This document shows positions 1 through 7,068 of a stretch of DNA of 23,835 nucleotides, piece by piece. This DNA comes from a virus, in the IMG/VR virus record IMGVR_UViG_3300021425_002252, positions 1 through 23,835 of that record. One strand, 5' to 3'. The notes beneath the pieces are model-generated. The model was given only the letters and a program-made list of their open reading frames with translations. It made no database searches and had not been told where the DNA came from. Each line of letters begins with the position of its first letter. Position 1 is the stretch's first letter. A program made the translations under genes and the position numbers.

Positions 1-1
1 T

Positions 2-427
2 GATAGTTATAACTCAAGAAGTTACCTACAAGGTAAACATGCTTGGGAACAAATTACTGTAACAGTAAGGGACGATATAACTAACCAAGTAGCCAAGTCA
101 GTTGGATCACAAGTCCAAAGACAGGTTAACCATTTCCAACAAACTACTCCAGCCGCAGGATCAGATTACAAATTTGATATGCAAATTGAAGTATTGGATG
201 GTGTTAATGCTGGTGCTACAGAGGTTTGGTTCCTTGAAGGATGTTTTTTAACAAACGTCGACTACAGTGATGGCGACTATGCTACAAACGACCAAGTAAC
301 AGTAACTATGCAGGTACGTTACGATAACGCAACTCACTACGAAGGTGATAACGATATTAACGGCAGAACAGTAGCAGGTAACCCATTCCCTGAAACAGTA
401 GACACCGGAACAACAGTCGGAGTTTAA
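2..427 (+). CDS. 19: Tail tube protein gp19, C-terminal part (5' end outside window)
   Basis: The frame is open from base 2, so this is the C-terminal 141 residues of a longer protein. It should be the tail tube subunit, which stacks as hexameric rings inside the contractile sheath and carries DNA at ejection. The visible part has a WEQITVTVRDD segment, a QVQRQVNHFQQ helix, then DYKFDMQIEVLDG and a FLEGCFLTNVDYSDGDYA stretch. These follow the T4 gp19 pattern (W-I-V-RDD, YKF-M-IE-LDG, GC-L-NV-Y). An ATG at 179 is internal and is not the start. A second tube-like gene follows 23 bases downstream. The gene for the sheath (gp18) would be expected upstream but is out of view. Confidence 0.9.
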   Translation, partial: DSYNSRSYLQGKHAWEQITVTVRDDITNQVAKSVGSQVQRQVNHFQQTTPAAGSDYKFDMQIEVLDGVNAGATEVWFLEGCFLTNVDYSDGDYATNDQVTVTMQVRYDNATHYEGDNDINGRTVAGNPFPETVDTGTTVGV

Positions 428-450
428 TTTAAACTTGAGGTATCTCTGGT

Positions 451-1626
451 ATGGAATTTCTGAAATTTTTAGGTAAAAACACCAAAAGCAAATTCTACGC
501 CAGGGACTTCCGTAATAATTACAGGTTTAGACCTGACGTCAATCCACCACGTATCAAATTTGAAGGATATGTGAACTTTGTTTTTAATAGAGATTTATCT
601 TCCTTTCTTGGATTAGAAAATAATACTTACAAAACTAATATTACAAGTTTAGTAAGAAGAGCTAGTTTACCACAAGTTAGTTTTAAAAACGCAATTAAAA
701 ATCAATACAATAAGAAAAAAATAGTTACAACTGGTGTAGAATTTGCACCAGTTGACATTACTGTATATGATACAATTAATAATGAATGGTTACAGTTACT
801 AATGAGATATTTTTCATATCTATATATGAATCCTAGAAATAGAAACGAAGATGGTAACAGAGATATTAAATTAAACACGGTTGCAGAGTTCGAAAATTAT
901 AAAAGTGATTTTGGTGGAACTAAATTTAAAAGTGGTGAAGCAGGATTAAATTTACAAAGAAATAAAAATTTCTTTGAAAGAATAGATATTATAATGTATC
1001 ATGGCGGTAAAGGTGTACAATATAGTATGACAGCACCACTTATAAATCAATTTAGTTTTGGTGATATAGATTATACTAGTAATGAAGTTGTAGAATTTAC
1101 TATGCAGTTTGATTATGAAAACTTTACTACTTTTGATATAGCAAACTTTGATCTTACATCTGTTGATTTAGATAGATTTGAAAAAGTTAATGGTCTAGAT
1201 TTCACTAGTGATGAAATACTAGTTAAACCTTTAGGTATTGTGCAACCGGGAACAGATATGGAATTCCTAGGTCAACATGATAATCAATTTGGTACAAGAG
1301 GCAGGACATCGCAGGAACAATTTGTAGGTAGTACGGGAGAAACACCAACGCCTAGTACAAGTGGCACAGAAGATCCTAAATCTCAAATAGAAGTAAAACA
1401 AGGTACAACAGCAACAGGAAGTACATATACTGCTATTGATAATCCTTTTGATACAGACCCTAGCAAAGGAATAGGATTAGGATTTCTTAAAACTGCAATT
1501 ATGTCTAAGCTCACAGGAAATGATGTAGGAGATGCTCTAAAAAATTATGCATTAGATGTTACAGCAAATAAAATTAATGAAAACATACAAAATGCTCCTG
1601 AAAGGCCTGACCCTGAAGGTTCATAA
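451..1626 (+). CDS. Virion structural protein with tail-tube-like fold (gp19-related; possibly baseplate tube initiator)
   Basis: 391 residues. A stretch around residues 60-115 (LVRRASLPQVSF, TTGVEFAPVDITVYD) and another around 175-235 (FFERIDIIMYHGGKG, then YSMTAPLINQFSFGDIDY and EVVEFTMQFDYENF) resemble the alternating beta-strand pattern of gp19 tube subunits. It therefore looks like a second, larger tube-fold protein with an inserted segment and a low-complexity Gly/Thr/Ser-rich region (about 275-330) before a short C-terminal domain. T4 has tube-fold paralogues in the baseplate (gp48, gp54), and a tube-initiator role is possible but not shown. A GAGG about 12 bases before the ATG is the best ribosome site. 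It sits directly after gp19, consistent with tail assembly. The family assignment is by pattern only. Confidence 0.6.
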   Translation: MEFLKFLGKNTKSKFYARDFRNNYRFRPDVNPPRIKFEGYVNFVFNRDLSSFLGLENNTYKTNITSLVRRASLPQVSFKNAIKNQYNKKKIVTTGVEFAPVDITVYDTINNEWLQLLMRYFSYLYMNPRNRNEDGNRDIKLNTVAEFENYKSDFGGTKFKSGEAGLNLQRNKNFFERIDIIMYHGGKGVQYSMTAPLINQFSFGDIDYTSNEVVEFTMQFDYENFTTFDIANFDLTSVDLDRFEKVNGLDFTSDEILVKPLGIVQPGTDMEFLGQHDNQFGTRGRTSQEQFVGSTGETPTPSTSGTEDPKSQIEVKQGTTATGSTYTAIDNPFDTDPSKGIGLGFLKTAIMSKLTGNDVGDALKNYALDVTANKINENIQNAPERPDPEGS

Positions 1627-1637
1627 TAGGAAATAAA

Positions 1638-1856
1638 ATGACAGTTGAAAAAATTATAGCAGATCATTTAGATATAGATATTAGTAAAGTAACAGATGAT
1701 GCACACTTAGTAGATGACTTGGGTGCAGATTCATTGCATATAGTTGAGCTTGTGATGGCATTTGAAACAGAATACAATTTTGAAATACCAGATGAAGATG
1801 CAGAAGAATTAGTAACTGTAAAAGCAATTAAACAATATGTTGAGGATTATGCGTAA
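1638..1856 (+). CDS. acpP: Acyl carrier protein
   Basis: 72 residues, close to the usual 75-80 of bacterial ACP. It has the four-helix ACP signature: LGADSLHIVELVMAFE, then FEIPDEDAEEL and a C-terminal VKAIKQYVEDYA helix. Ser32 in the DSL motif is the attachment point for 4'-phosphopantetheine, added by the host AcpS. Host ACP usually reads DSLD here; this one reads DSLH. The highly acidic composition is typical. It is preceded by AGGA at good spacing and its TAA overlaps the next ATG (TAATG), so it is translated with the virion genes around it. No fatty-acid enzyme is near. It could feed acyl groups to lipid or lipid A synthesis, or act as a binding partner of host proteins. Family call is firm; role is open. 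Confidence 0.92.
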   Translation: MTVEKIIADHLDIDISKVTDDAHLVDDLGADSLHIVELVMAFETEYNFEIPDEDAEELVTVKAIKQYVEDYA

Positions 1857-2290
1857 TGTCTACATCAATATATAATACATTTGGAAACGATGTATCATAC
1901 AAAATTGTACAAGATACTCTAGTAGCATATATTGATAATGCAAGTATAAAATTTCCCTTACCTGAAGCAAGTTCTCAGATATTATCTGAAATTGCCGCAC
2001 CTAAAGATTCTCCAATAGACCCTGAAACACTTTCTGTAATTGAAACAAAATTATTTTCAATAGGGTTTAAAAAAGCAAATGCTACAGCAATGGCACGAGT
2101 ACTTATTAAAGTAGCAGAAGTTCAAGGACTACATCCTACAGAATACTTTGAAATGAATAAAAATTCTTTAAAATTATCGGTTGATGCTTATGCGGCCATA
2201 AATGCATACAGGCCTGCTGGTAATAAAATTGACTTAAAAACACCAACTTTAAATTCACGCAGTAAACTTTCAGACCTCATACAGCCATAA
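1856..2290 (+). CDS. Conserved phage protein of unknown function, probable virion/late protein
   Basis: 144 residues. I cannot assign a function. Its start overlaps the ACP stop (TAATG), implying coupled translation, and its own TAA lies inside the late promoter of the gp4 gene. The first third (YKIVQDTLVAYIDNASIKFPLP) looks like beta strands. The middle (IETKLFSIGFKKANATAMARVLIKVAEVQG) looks helical. The C-terminus (residues about 105-144, including PTLNSRSKLSDLI) is basic/polar and probably extended. The pattern LIKVAEVQG-HP-EYF ... AY-AIN--RP--N resembles small proteins encoded among virion genes of marine T4-like phages, but that is recollection, not a search. Its place between tail genes and head-completion/packaging genes suggests a neck, tail or assembly role. 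Confidence 0.7.
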   Translation: MSTSIYNTFGNDVSYKIVQDTLVAYIDNASIKFPLPEASSQILSEIAAPKDSPIDPETLSVIETKLFSIGFKKANATAMARVLIKVAEVQGLHPTEYFEMNKNSLKLSVDAYAAINAYRPAGNKIDLKTPTLNSRSKLSDLIQP

Positions 2291-2293
2291 ATA
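2286..2293 (+). promoter_or_regulatory. T4-type late promoter CATAAATA (gp4)
   Basis: CATAAATA followed by GTAAT and the ATG. In T4 the late -10 box TATAAATA ends 5 bases before +1, so transcription should begin at the A of the start codon. The TAA stop of the upstream gene (2288-2290) lies inside the box. Confidence 0.75.
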
Positions 2294-2298
2294 GTAAT

Positions 2299-2772
2299 AT
2301 GGCCAATAAATTCGCATCAGGTAAATACGATATCCAAAATACGTCTAAATTTGTGGGTGGAAAAGCACCTACCTATAGAAGTAGTTGGGAACTTGCCTTT
2401 ATGCGTATGTGCGACAGTCATCCAAATATTACTAAATGGGCAAGTGAAAATGTAAAAATACCTTATAGAAGTCCTATAGACGGAAAATATCATAATTATG
2501 TCCCGGATTTTATGGTGCAGTATACGGATAAAGACGGCGTACAACATGTAGAATTAGTAGAAATAAAGCCTAGTAATCAAACTACTTTGGAAAATGCCAG
2601 AAGCCAAGGACAAAAAATACAAACACACCTTAATGCCGCTAAGTGGACAGCCGCACAAGAATGGTGCAAACGCAAAGGCATACGTTTTAAAGTCATCAAC
2701 GAAGATCAAATTTTTAGAAATAACAAGCCTCGTAAGGCTAAAAAACGTACCGCTAAAAAACGCAAGTTATAA
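2299..2772 (+). CDS. 4: Head completion nuclease gp4 (gp50-like)
   Basis: 157 residues; T4 gp4 is about 150. It has a PDDEXK-type nuclease pattern: YRSSWELAFM (Glu31), VPDFMV (Asp70) and VEIKP (Glu88, Lys90). The opening GKYDIQNTSKFVGGKAPTYRSSWE and the later KWASENVKIPYRSPIDGKYHNYVPDF order match T4 gp4. The T4 protein is needed at a late step of head maturation after DNA packaging, before tail joining; trimming of packaged DNA is the usual proposal. The C-terminus is strongly basic (KPRKAKKRTAKKRKL), fitting DNA contact. The ATG lies exactly 5 bases after a CATAAATA late promoter and there is no Shine-Dalgarno, so it is predicted to be leaderless. Its TAA is part of the next late promoter. 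Confidence 0.88.
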   Translation: MANKFASGKYDIQNTSKFVGGKAPTYRSSWELAFMRMCDSHPNITKWASENVKIPYRSPIDGKYHNYVPDFMVQYTDKDGVQHVELVEIKPSNQTTLENARSQGQKIQTHLNAAKWTAAQEWCKRKGIRFKVINEDQIFRNNKPRKAKKRTAKKRKL

Positions 2773-2775
2773 ATA
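2768..2775 (+). promoter_or_regulatory. T4-type late promoter TATAAATA (gp16)
   Basis: Perfect T4 late consensus with the same GTAAT spacer, ending 5 bases before ATG. The gp4 stop codon TAA (2770-2772) is part of it. No Shine-Dalgarno is present between box and start. Confidence 0.82.
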
Positions 2776-2780
2776 GTAAT

Positions 2781-3260
2781 ATGACTAAGAAATTAGAAGA
2801 AGAATTTAATCTACCCCCTATTGAAGAGGTTACCGATGTTGTACCTACAGTAGAGGAAACAAAAGATGTCATAGAAGAAACTCAAGATGCTTTGACTGTT
2901 AGCGAAAAAATTAATGCGGCCTTTAAAGAAATCAGAGGCTTAGAAGATCACGAAGTTGAAATGAATGATATAGCCAAAAAGGCTATAAACAGTTATGAAC
3001 AACTAATGAGTTTGGGTATGAATGTCAGTGACATGGCGGCTGGTAAAGTATTTGCAGAAGCAAGTAACATGCTTAAAATAGCCTTAGACGCCAGTGACGC
3101 CAAAACAAAAGCAAAGTTACAACAAATAGATTTAATGCTTAAGAAAGCAAGAATAGATAAGTTTAGTGATAAAGGTGCAAACGAGGAGTCAGTTCAGGCA
3201 ACAGTTTTTGATAGAAATGATTTACTCAAAATCATAAAAGGCGGAGGTGGAGACAGTTAA
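2781..3260 (+). CDS. 16: Terminase small subunit gp16
   Basis: 159 residues; T4 gp16 is 164. An acidic, probably disordered N-terminus (residues 1-40, Glu/Pro/Thr-rich) leads to two long helices: KINAAFKEIRGLEDHEVEM to NSYEQLMSLG, and MAAGKVFAEASNML to LQQIDLMLKKARID. That is the helical hairpin expected for the gp16 oligomerisation core. A short C-terminal tail follows. The small subunit recognises phage DNA and stimulates the ATPase of gp17, which lies two genes downstream. The ATG follows a perfect TATAAATA late promoter by exactly 5 bases with no Shine-Dalgarno. The 3' end overlaps a small reverse-strand gene by 39 bases. The call rests on length, helical layout and position more than on a strict motif. 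Confidence 0.7.
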   Translation: MTKKLEEEFNLPPIEEVTDVVPTVEETKDVIEETQDALTVSEKINAAFKEIRGLEDHEVEMNDIAKKAINSYEQLMSLGMNVSDMAAGKVFAEASNMLKIALDASDAKTKAKLQQIDLMLKKARIDKFSDKGANEESVQATVFDRNDLLKIIKGGGGDS

Positions 3261-3401
3261 TTTTGTCATATCTACCCATTTACCTTCTTTAAAGACTACC
3301 AAATTACCAAAATTATCTAATGTATATTCACCCTCAGTAGGATGTTGTGGCTCTCTTACTAAAATTGTTCTCTCTTTATCTGTGTTTGTATATGTAGTCA
3401 T
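3222..3401 (-). CDS. Small reverse-strand protein, unknown function
   Basis: 59 residues from ATG at 3401; the frame could extend 5 codons upstream to a TTG. It is the only convincing reverse-strand gene in the window. Support: it fills a 200-base space otherwise without a gene, its composition is protein-like (TILVREPQHPTEGEYTLDN, then FGNLVVFKEGKWVDM), and on its own strand a GCTAAATA element ends exactly 5 bases before the ATG. That is the same spacing as four forward late genes in the window. The middle looks like a small beta-strand domain of the kind seen in short phage structural or fibre-associated proteins, but I recognise no family. Its 3' end overlaps the gp16 gene convergently by 39 bases, so its transcript would be antisense to the gp16 mRNA. 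Confidence 0.5.
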   Translation of the reverse strand: MTTYTNTDKERTILVREPQHPTEGEYTLDNFGNLVVFKEGKWVDMTKLTVSTSAFYDFE

Positions 3402-3406
3402 AATTT

Positions 3407-3414
3407 TATTTAGC
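3407..3414 (-). promoter_or_regulatory. Late promoter-like GCTAAATA for the reverse-strand gene
   Basis: On the reverse strand GCTAAATA matches the late consensus at 6 of 8 positions and ends 5 bases before the ATG at 3401. It is divergent from the forward late promoter at 3432. Weaker than the forward ones, but the spacing is identical. Confidence 0.5.
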
Positions 3415-3431
3415 AAAAAAATTTAAAAAGT

Positions 3432-3439
3432 GATAAATA
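3432..3439 (+). promoter_or_regulatory. T4-type late promoter GATAAATA with leadered start
   Basis: GATAAATA lies 24 bases before the ATG at 3464. The predicted transcript has a leader of about 19 bases containing GGAG at 3451-3454, 9 bases before ATG. It contrasts with the leaderless late genes around it. Confidence 0.7.
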
Positions 3440-3463
3440 AGTGTTATAACGGAGTTATTAATT

Positions 3464-4162
3464 ATGGAACTTAAAAATTATATAGCAGAGTCATTAAACA
3501 AGGAACACGGCTACAGAATTAAATTTGCCGCAGACTGTGGTTCTGAACATATGGATATGCTGGAAAAATGTCTAGCAAAATACAATTTAGTTAGTGCAAC
3601 ACCTTTTAAAAGAACACCAATTGAAGAAAACCCAATTGAGTTTTACAGAGTAAAAGGCACTCAGTGTACATCAGAAGTATGTAGTACTGATGTTATACTT
3701 AAATACCCAGTCAACGAAAGAATACTTGAAGTATGGTGTGCTGTTAATTTAGGTTTAGATCATGAAAGAGTGTTAGCATATAATGTCAAAGACCCTAGAA
3801 GAATAGAGTCAGAAATGGCAGAAGAGAAAGCGAAAGCAGATACTGACAGACAAGTTAGTGAAGAAGATGCATTACTTAATAATGAAGATCAAGCACATTA
3901 CGAAAAGCAAAATGAAGAAGTAGATTTTGCTAAATCACACTTTGGTGAAGAATATAATAAAGCATTTTTAAAGGCTTTAGAAGAAATTAAAGCAGAGAAA
4001 GGTGCTTCATACTTTAGTAATTATCCAACCAAAGATCAATTAATGGGTAAAGACTTAGAAGAACTTGGTGCTCAAATACACGGTATGCCTAATATGGGTA
4101 GAGGAACAGAGAGCCAGAAGCAAGTTGCTAACCATAGTCAATCCTTGAAGGGTATAGTATAA
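3464..4162 (+). CDS. Putative virion or capsid-assembly protein, unknown function
   Basis: 232 residues. Two parts are visible. Residues about 15-115 look like a compact alpha/beta domain (YRIKFAADCGSEHMDMLEKCL, NPIEFYRVKGTQCTSEVCST, DVILKYPVNERILEVWCAV) with five cysteines. The rest is very acidic and helical (MAEEKAKADTDRQVSEEDALL onward), ending in a polar Gly/Gln-rich tail. It has a late promoter GATAAATA at 3432-3439 and, unlike its neighbours, a real leader with GGAG 9 bases before ATG. Its stop overlaps the next start (TAATG). The placement between gp16 and gp17 and the MELKNYIAESL opening, a style common in marine T4-like head proteins, suggest a head or packaging-related structural protein. 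I cannot name it. Confidence 0.65.
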   Translation: MELKNYIAESLNKEHGYRIKFAADCGSEHMDMLEKCLAKYNLVSATPFKRTPIEENPIEFYRVKGTQCTSEVCSTDVILKYPVNERILEVWCAVNLGLDHERVLAYNVKDPRRIESEMAEEKAKADTDRQVSEEDALLNNEDQAHYEKQNEEVDFAKSHFGEEYNKAFLKALEEIKAEKGASYFSNYPTKDQLMGKDLEELGAQIHGMPNMGRGTESQKQVANHSQSLKGIV

Positions 4163-5448
4163 TGAATTTAAGAGATATGTTAGAAAGTATGGATGAAGCA
4201 AGTCCAATGGCATATGATAATCCAGAAACTCAAAATAAGCCTGCTATAGTTCCAAACCAAACAAACTTGGCAAAGGCTAGTGCAAAAGCATCGGCTAAAA
4301 GGCAAAATGAGTTTAATCACTCAGAGTTCTTGCAATGGATGATTCAAACATATCCTAAATTCTCATTAGAAAAACTGGGCCAACCAGGAATTCTTTTACA
4401 AAAACAAAATGAATTCTTAAATGCTAAAAACTCAGATAGAGTACATGCTAAGTTAAAACAAAAAAGATCACTTTCTGGCTTTATACCAGATTCAAATGAG
4501 TCTGTTGAAGAACAAGACTTAAATGAGTACACTAATGCAGGTGAAATAGATGACAATTTAATCAGATTAATGATGGATGGTGACCCAACATTAGCTCAGA
4601 AAGCAAAAATGGCTTTAAGAAATATTGAAAACAATAAAGGTGTAAATAAAACTTTTAGTGCGGCTATTAAGAAATTATTATCTCATTTAACAGATATTTT
4701 AGCAGATGGTGGTGTAGCAGGTTACAAGGTTATAGATAATTTACATAAGTCAATGGCTCCTGAAAAACATGCAAAAGATGAAGCAGAGGCCCTTGCACGA
4801 CAACAATCGCAGGTGCCACAAGAAACAGAAGTAGAACAAGAACCTACAGATAAAGAAATTTCAGATTATGCAAAAGCAAATAATACAAATATTGTTACTG
4901 CACAGCAAAAACAAGACGTGATTGATAGAATAAAAGCAGATAAAAAATCTAAACAAATGAAAAATTTAGATACAGGAAAAGAACCTGAAGGAGAAGAGAT
5001 GAAGTTGGCCGCAAGTAAGCAATATGAAGAACCTAGAGAAGAATTAAAAAGACTTTCTGCTATGATAGAAGCAATGAGCGATGCATACGGTGAAGACCAA
5101 GTGGTTGCTCCTGTAGAAATTAAATCAGACGATCAAGTTGAAGGTTCAGTAGAATTTAAGCAACATAAAAATACTGATAAAGGTTCAGTAAGTATTGAAG
5201 CGGCAGGCGATACAATGCAGGACTTAGCAGATGTACTTAAACTTGCAGGATTAACTTTACCTAAAGACATGCATAGCGATGACCCTAAAGACGATGAACC
5301 TAAAGACGATGAGCCTAAGGTAGATGTTGTTGCTGTAGAACCAGAACAAGATACTCCTTGTGGATCAGATGAAGACCCTTCATACTCTACAGATAAAGAA
5401 GTATTAGTAAATTATATCAAAGATAAACTTAAAAAAAGCATTACCTAA
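4162..5448 (+). CDS. Large acidic phage protein, probable virion/head-associated, unknown function
   Basis: 428 residues, strongly polar, rich in Lys, Glu, Asp and Gln, with no membrane segment. A helical N-terminal part (residues 45-100, NEFNHSEFLQWMIQTYPKF) is followed by a helical domain around 125-200. Then come a Gln/Glu-rich linker, an ELKRLS motif at 294-299, and a short domain near 300-360. A tandem repeat of the DDEPK type lies near 373-386. The ELKRLS motif recurs in the 640-residue protein encoded at 7748-9670. Translation is coupled to the preceding gene by TAATG. It sits just upstream of the gp17 gene in the late module. Internal head, scaffold or decoration roles would fit its composition, but nothing in the sequence decides between them. 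Confidence 0.65.
   Translation: MNLRDMLESMDEASPMAYDNPETQNKPAIVPNQTNLAKASAKASAKRQNEFNHSEFLQWMIQTYPKFSLEKLGQPGILLQKQNEFLNAKNSDRVHAKLKQKRSLSGFIPDSNESVEEQDLNEYTNAGEIDDNLIRLMMDGDPTLAQKAKMALRNIENNKGVNKTFSAAIKKLLSHLTDILADGGVAGYKVIDNLHKSMAPEKHAKDEAEALARQQSQVPQETEVEQEPTDKEISDYAKANNTNIVTAQQKQDVIDRIKADKKSKQMKNLDTGKEPEGEEMKLAASKQYEEPREELKRLSAMIEAMSDAYGEDQVVAPVEIKSDDQVEGSVEFKQHKNTDKGSVSIEAAGDTMQDLADVLKLAGLTLPKDMHSDDPKDDEPKDDEPKVDVVAVEPEQDTPCGSDEDPSYSTDKEVLVNYIKDKLKKSIT
5278..5319 (+). repeat. 15-base in-frame tandem repeat (about 2.8 copies)
   Basis: Units begin at 5278, 5293 and 5308 (GATGACCCTAAAGAC, GATGAACCTAAAGAC, GATGAGCCTAAG). They encode a repeated D-D/E-P-K-D acidic linker inside the 428-residue protein. 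The third unit is 12 bases. The near-identity of the units suggests recent slippage duplication. Confidence 0.85.
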
Positions 5449-5459
5449 TACCTATCCTA

Positions 5460-5467
5460 CATAAATA
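5460..5467 (+). promoter_or_regulatory. T4-type late promoter CATAAATA (gp17)
   Basis: CATAAATA, a GTAGT spacer, then the gp17 ATG. The spacing is exactly 5 bases, predicting +1 at the A of ATG. No Shine-Dalgarno. Confidence 0.75.
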
Positions 5468-5472
5468 GTAGT

Positions 5473-7068
5473 ATGGCAAGAGGAACAGCAGATACCAGTC
5501 TGGTTAAACAGGGCTACAGCAAAGTAGCATATACACCAGATACCATAGAAGATTTTAAGAACTGTGCAAATACAGATACAGGTCCTCTGTATTTTATGAC
5601 AAATCATGTGAAAATACAACATCCAACAAAGGGTGGAATGGATTTTGATCCATTTAGTTATCAGTTAGATCTTATTCATAATTATAATAATTACAGATAC
5701 AGTATAAACATGCTGGGCAGACAGATGGGTAAAACTACTGTAGCGGCAGGATATCTGTTATGGTATGCTATGTTTAGACCAGACAGCACAATATTAGTTG
5801 CGGCTCACAAACAAGCAGGTGCTCAGGAAATTATGCAACGTATTAGGTATGCTTACGAAAGTGTGCCAGATCATATCAGAGCAGGCGTTACAGAATACAA
5901 TAAAGGTAGTATAAGTTTTGATAACGGTAGTAGAATTGTAGCAAGTACCACAACCGAAAATACTGGTAGGGGTATGTCGCTTACGTTAGTATACTTGGAC
6001 GAGTTTGCATTTGTACCTCCCAGAATAGCAAGTGAATTTTGGACTGCATTGTCACCTACACTAGCAACAGGTGGTAAATGTATTATCACAAGCACACCTA
6101 ATAGTGACGAGGATACTTTTGCTATGATTTGGAATCAAGCAAATAATTTATTTGATGAACATGGAAACGAACAAGACCTAGGTGTAAACGGCTTTAAGCC
6201 AATGTTAGCAACATGGGATCAACATCCTGATAGAGATGCCACATGGGCAACAGAAGAAAGAGGCAGAATTGGAGAAGAACGATTTAGACGAGAACATGAA
6301 TGTGAATTTATTATATATGATGAAACATTAATAGATCCTTTAAAACTTGTAGAAATGACAGGTGTAGAACCTAAAAATAGAATGGGACAGGTTAGATGGT
6401 ATAAACAGCCTAGCCCAGAAAATATTTACCTTGTTACGTTAGACCCTAGTTCTGGTACTGGAGGCGATTATTCTGCAATACAGGTTATAGAAGTACCTTC
6501 AATGATACAGGTAGCAGAATGGCAACATAATAAATCTCCTGTAGAGAAACAAATAAAGGTAATGATGGAGATTATGCATTACATAAAAGAACAAACCATG
6601 TCATTATCAGAAATATATTGGACTGTTGAAAACAATGCAATTGGTGAGGCGGCATTAGTAGTTATTAGAGATACTGGAGAAGAAAGTTTTCCAGGAGATT
6701 TTTTACATGAACCAAAACGCATACAAGGAAAAAAAGGCAGAAAGGGATACCATACAACACATAAAAATAAGATGGAAGCCTGTTTACAGTTAAAACGGTT
6801 AATAGAAAGTAATAAAATTACTTTAAATAGTAAAGCATTAGTTAGCGAGTTAAAGAGTTTTGTAAGCTCAGGAAATAGTTTTAAAGCAAAACCAGGTGCT
6901 ACAGATGACTTAGTTATGGCACTGGTTATAGCAATCAGAATGGTAGAATATATTAGTGGCTTTGAGGACGATGTTTACAATGCAGTTAATAGTAGTTTAA
7001 GTGTAAATCCAAATGATCCAGACGGAATGGATGATATGGATTACCCTATGCCTATAGGACTTCTATAA
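5473..7068 (+). CDS. 17: Terminase large subunit gp17 (DNA-packaging ATPase/nuclease)
   Basis: 531 residues. The ATPase domain has Walker A GRQMGKTT (82-89), Walker B LVYLDEF (172-178, Asp176-Glu177) and coupling motif ITSTPN (205-210). The RNase H-like nuclease domain shows LDPSSGTGGDYS (Asp324), TVENN (Glu386) and ATDDLV (Asp478/Asp479), giving the expected acidic metal-binding set. It pumps DNA into the prohead at the portal and cuts concatemers. T4 gp17 is about 610 residues; this is a shorter form, as in marine relatives. The ATG follows CATAAATA by exactly 5 bases with no Shine-Dalgarno, so the mRNA is predicted to be leaderless. The stop overlaps the next gene's ATG (TAATG), coupling an oxygenase to packaging. 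Confidence 0.97.
   Translation: MARGTADTSLVKQGYSKVAYTPDTIEDFKNCANTDTGPLYFMTNHVKIQHPTKGGMDFDPFSYQLDLIHNYNNYRYSINMLGRQMGKTTVAAGYLLWYAMFRPDSTILVAAHKQAGAQEIMQRIRYAYESVPDHIRAGVTEYNKGSISFDNGSRIVASTTTENTGRGMSLTLVYLDEFAFVPPRIASEFWTALSPTLATGGKCIITSTPNSDEDTFAMIWNQANNLFDEHGNEQDLGVNGFKPMLATWDQHPDRDATWATEERGRIGEERFRREHECEFIIYDETLIDPLKLVEMTGVEPKNRMGQVRWYKQPSPENIYLVTLDPSSGTGGDYSAIQVIEVPSMIQVAEWQHNKSPVEKQIKVMMEIMHYIKEQTMSLSEIYWTVENNAIGEAALVVIRDTGEESFPGDFLHEPKRIQGKKGRKGYHTTHKNKMEACLQLKRLIESNKITLNSKALVSELKSFVSSGNSFKAKPGATDDLVMALVIAIRMVEYISGFEDDVYNAVNSSLSVNPNDPDGMDDMDYPMPIGLL

Noticed and set aside
2317-2547. Reverse-strand frame within gp4
   Set aside because: Overlaps a well-supported gene, with no late box or ribosome site.
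5278-5319. Direct repeats as a CRISPR-like or iteron array
   Set aside because: Units are contiguous, in frame, without spacers; they encode an acidic linker.
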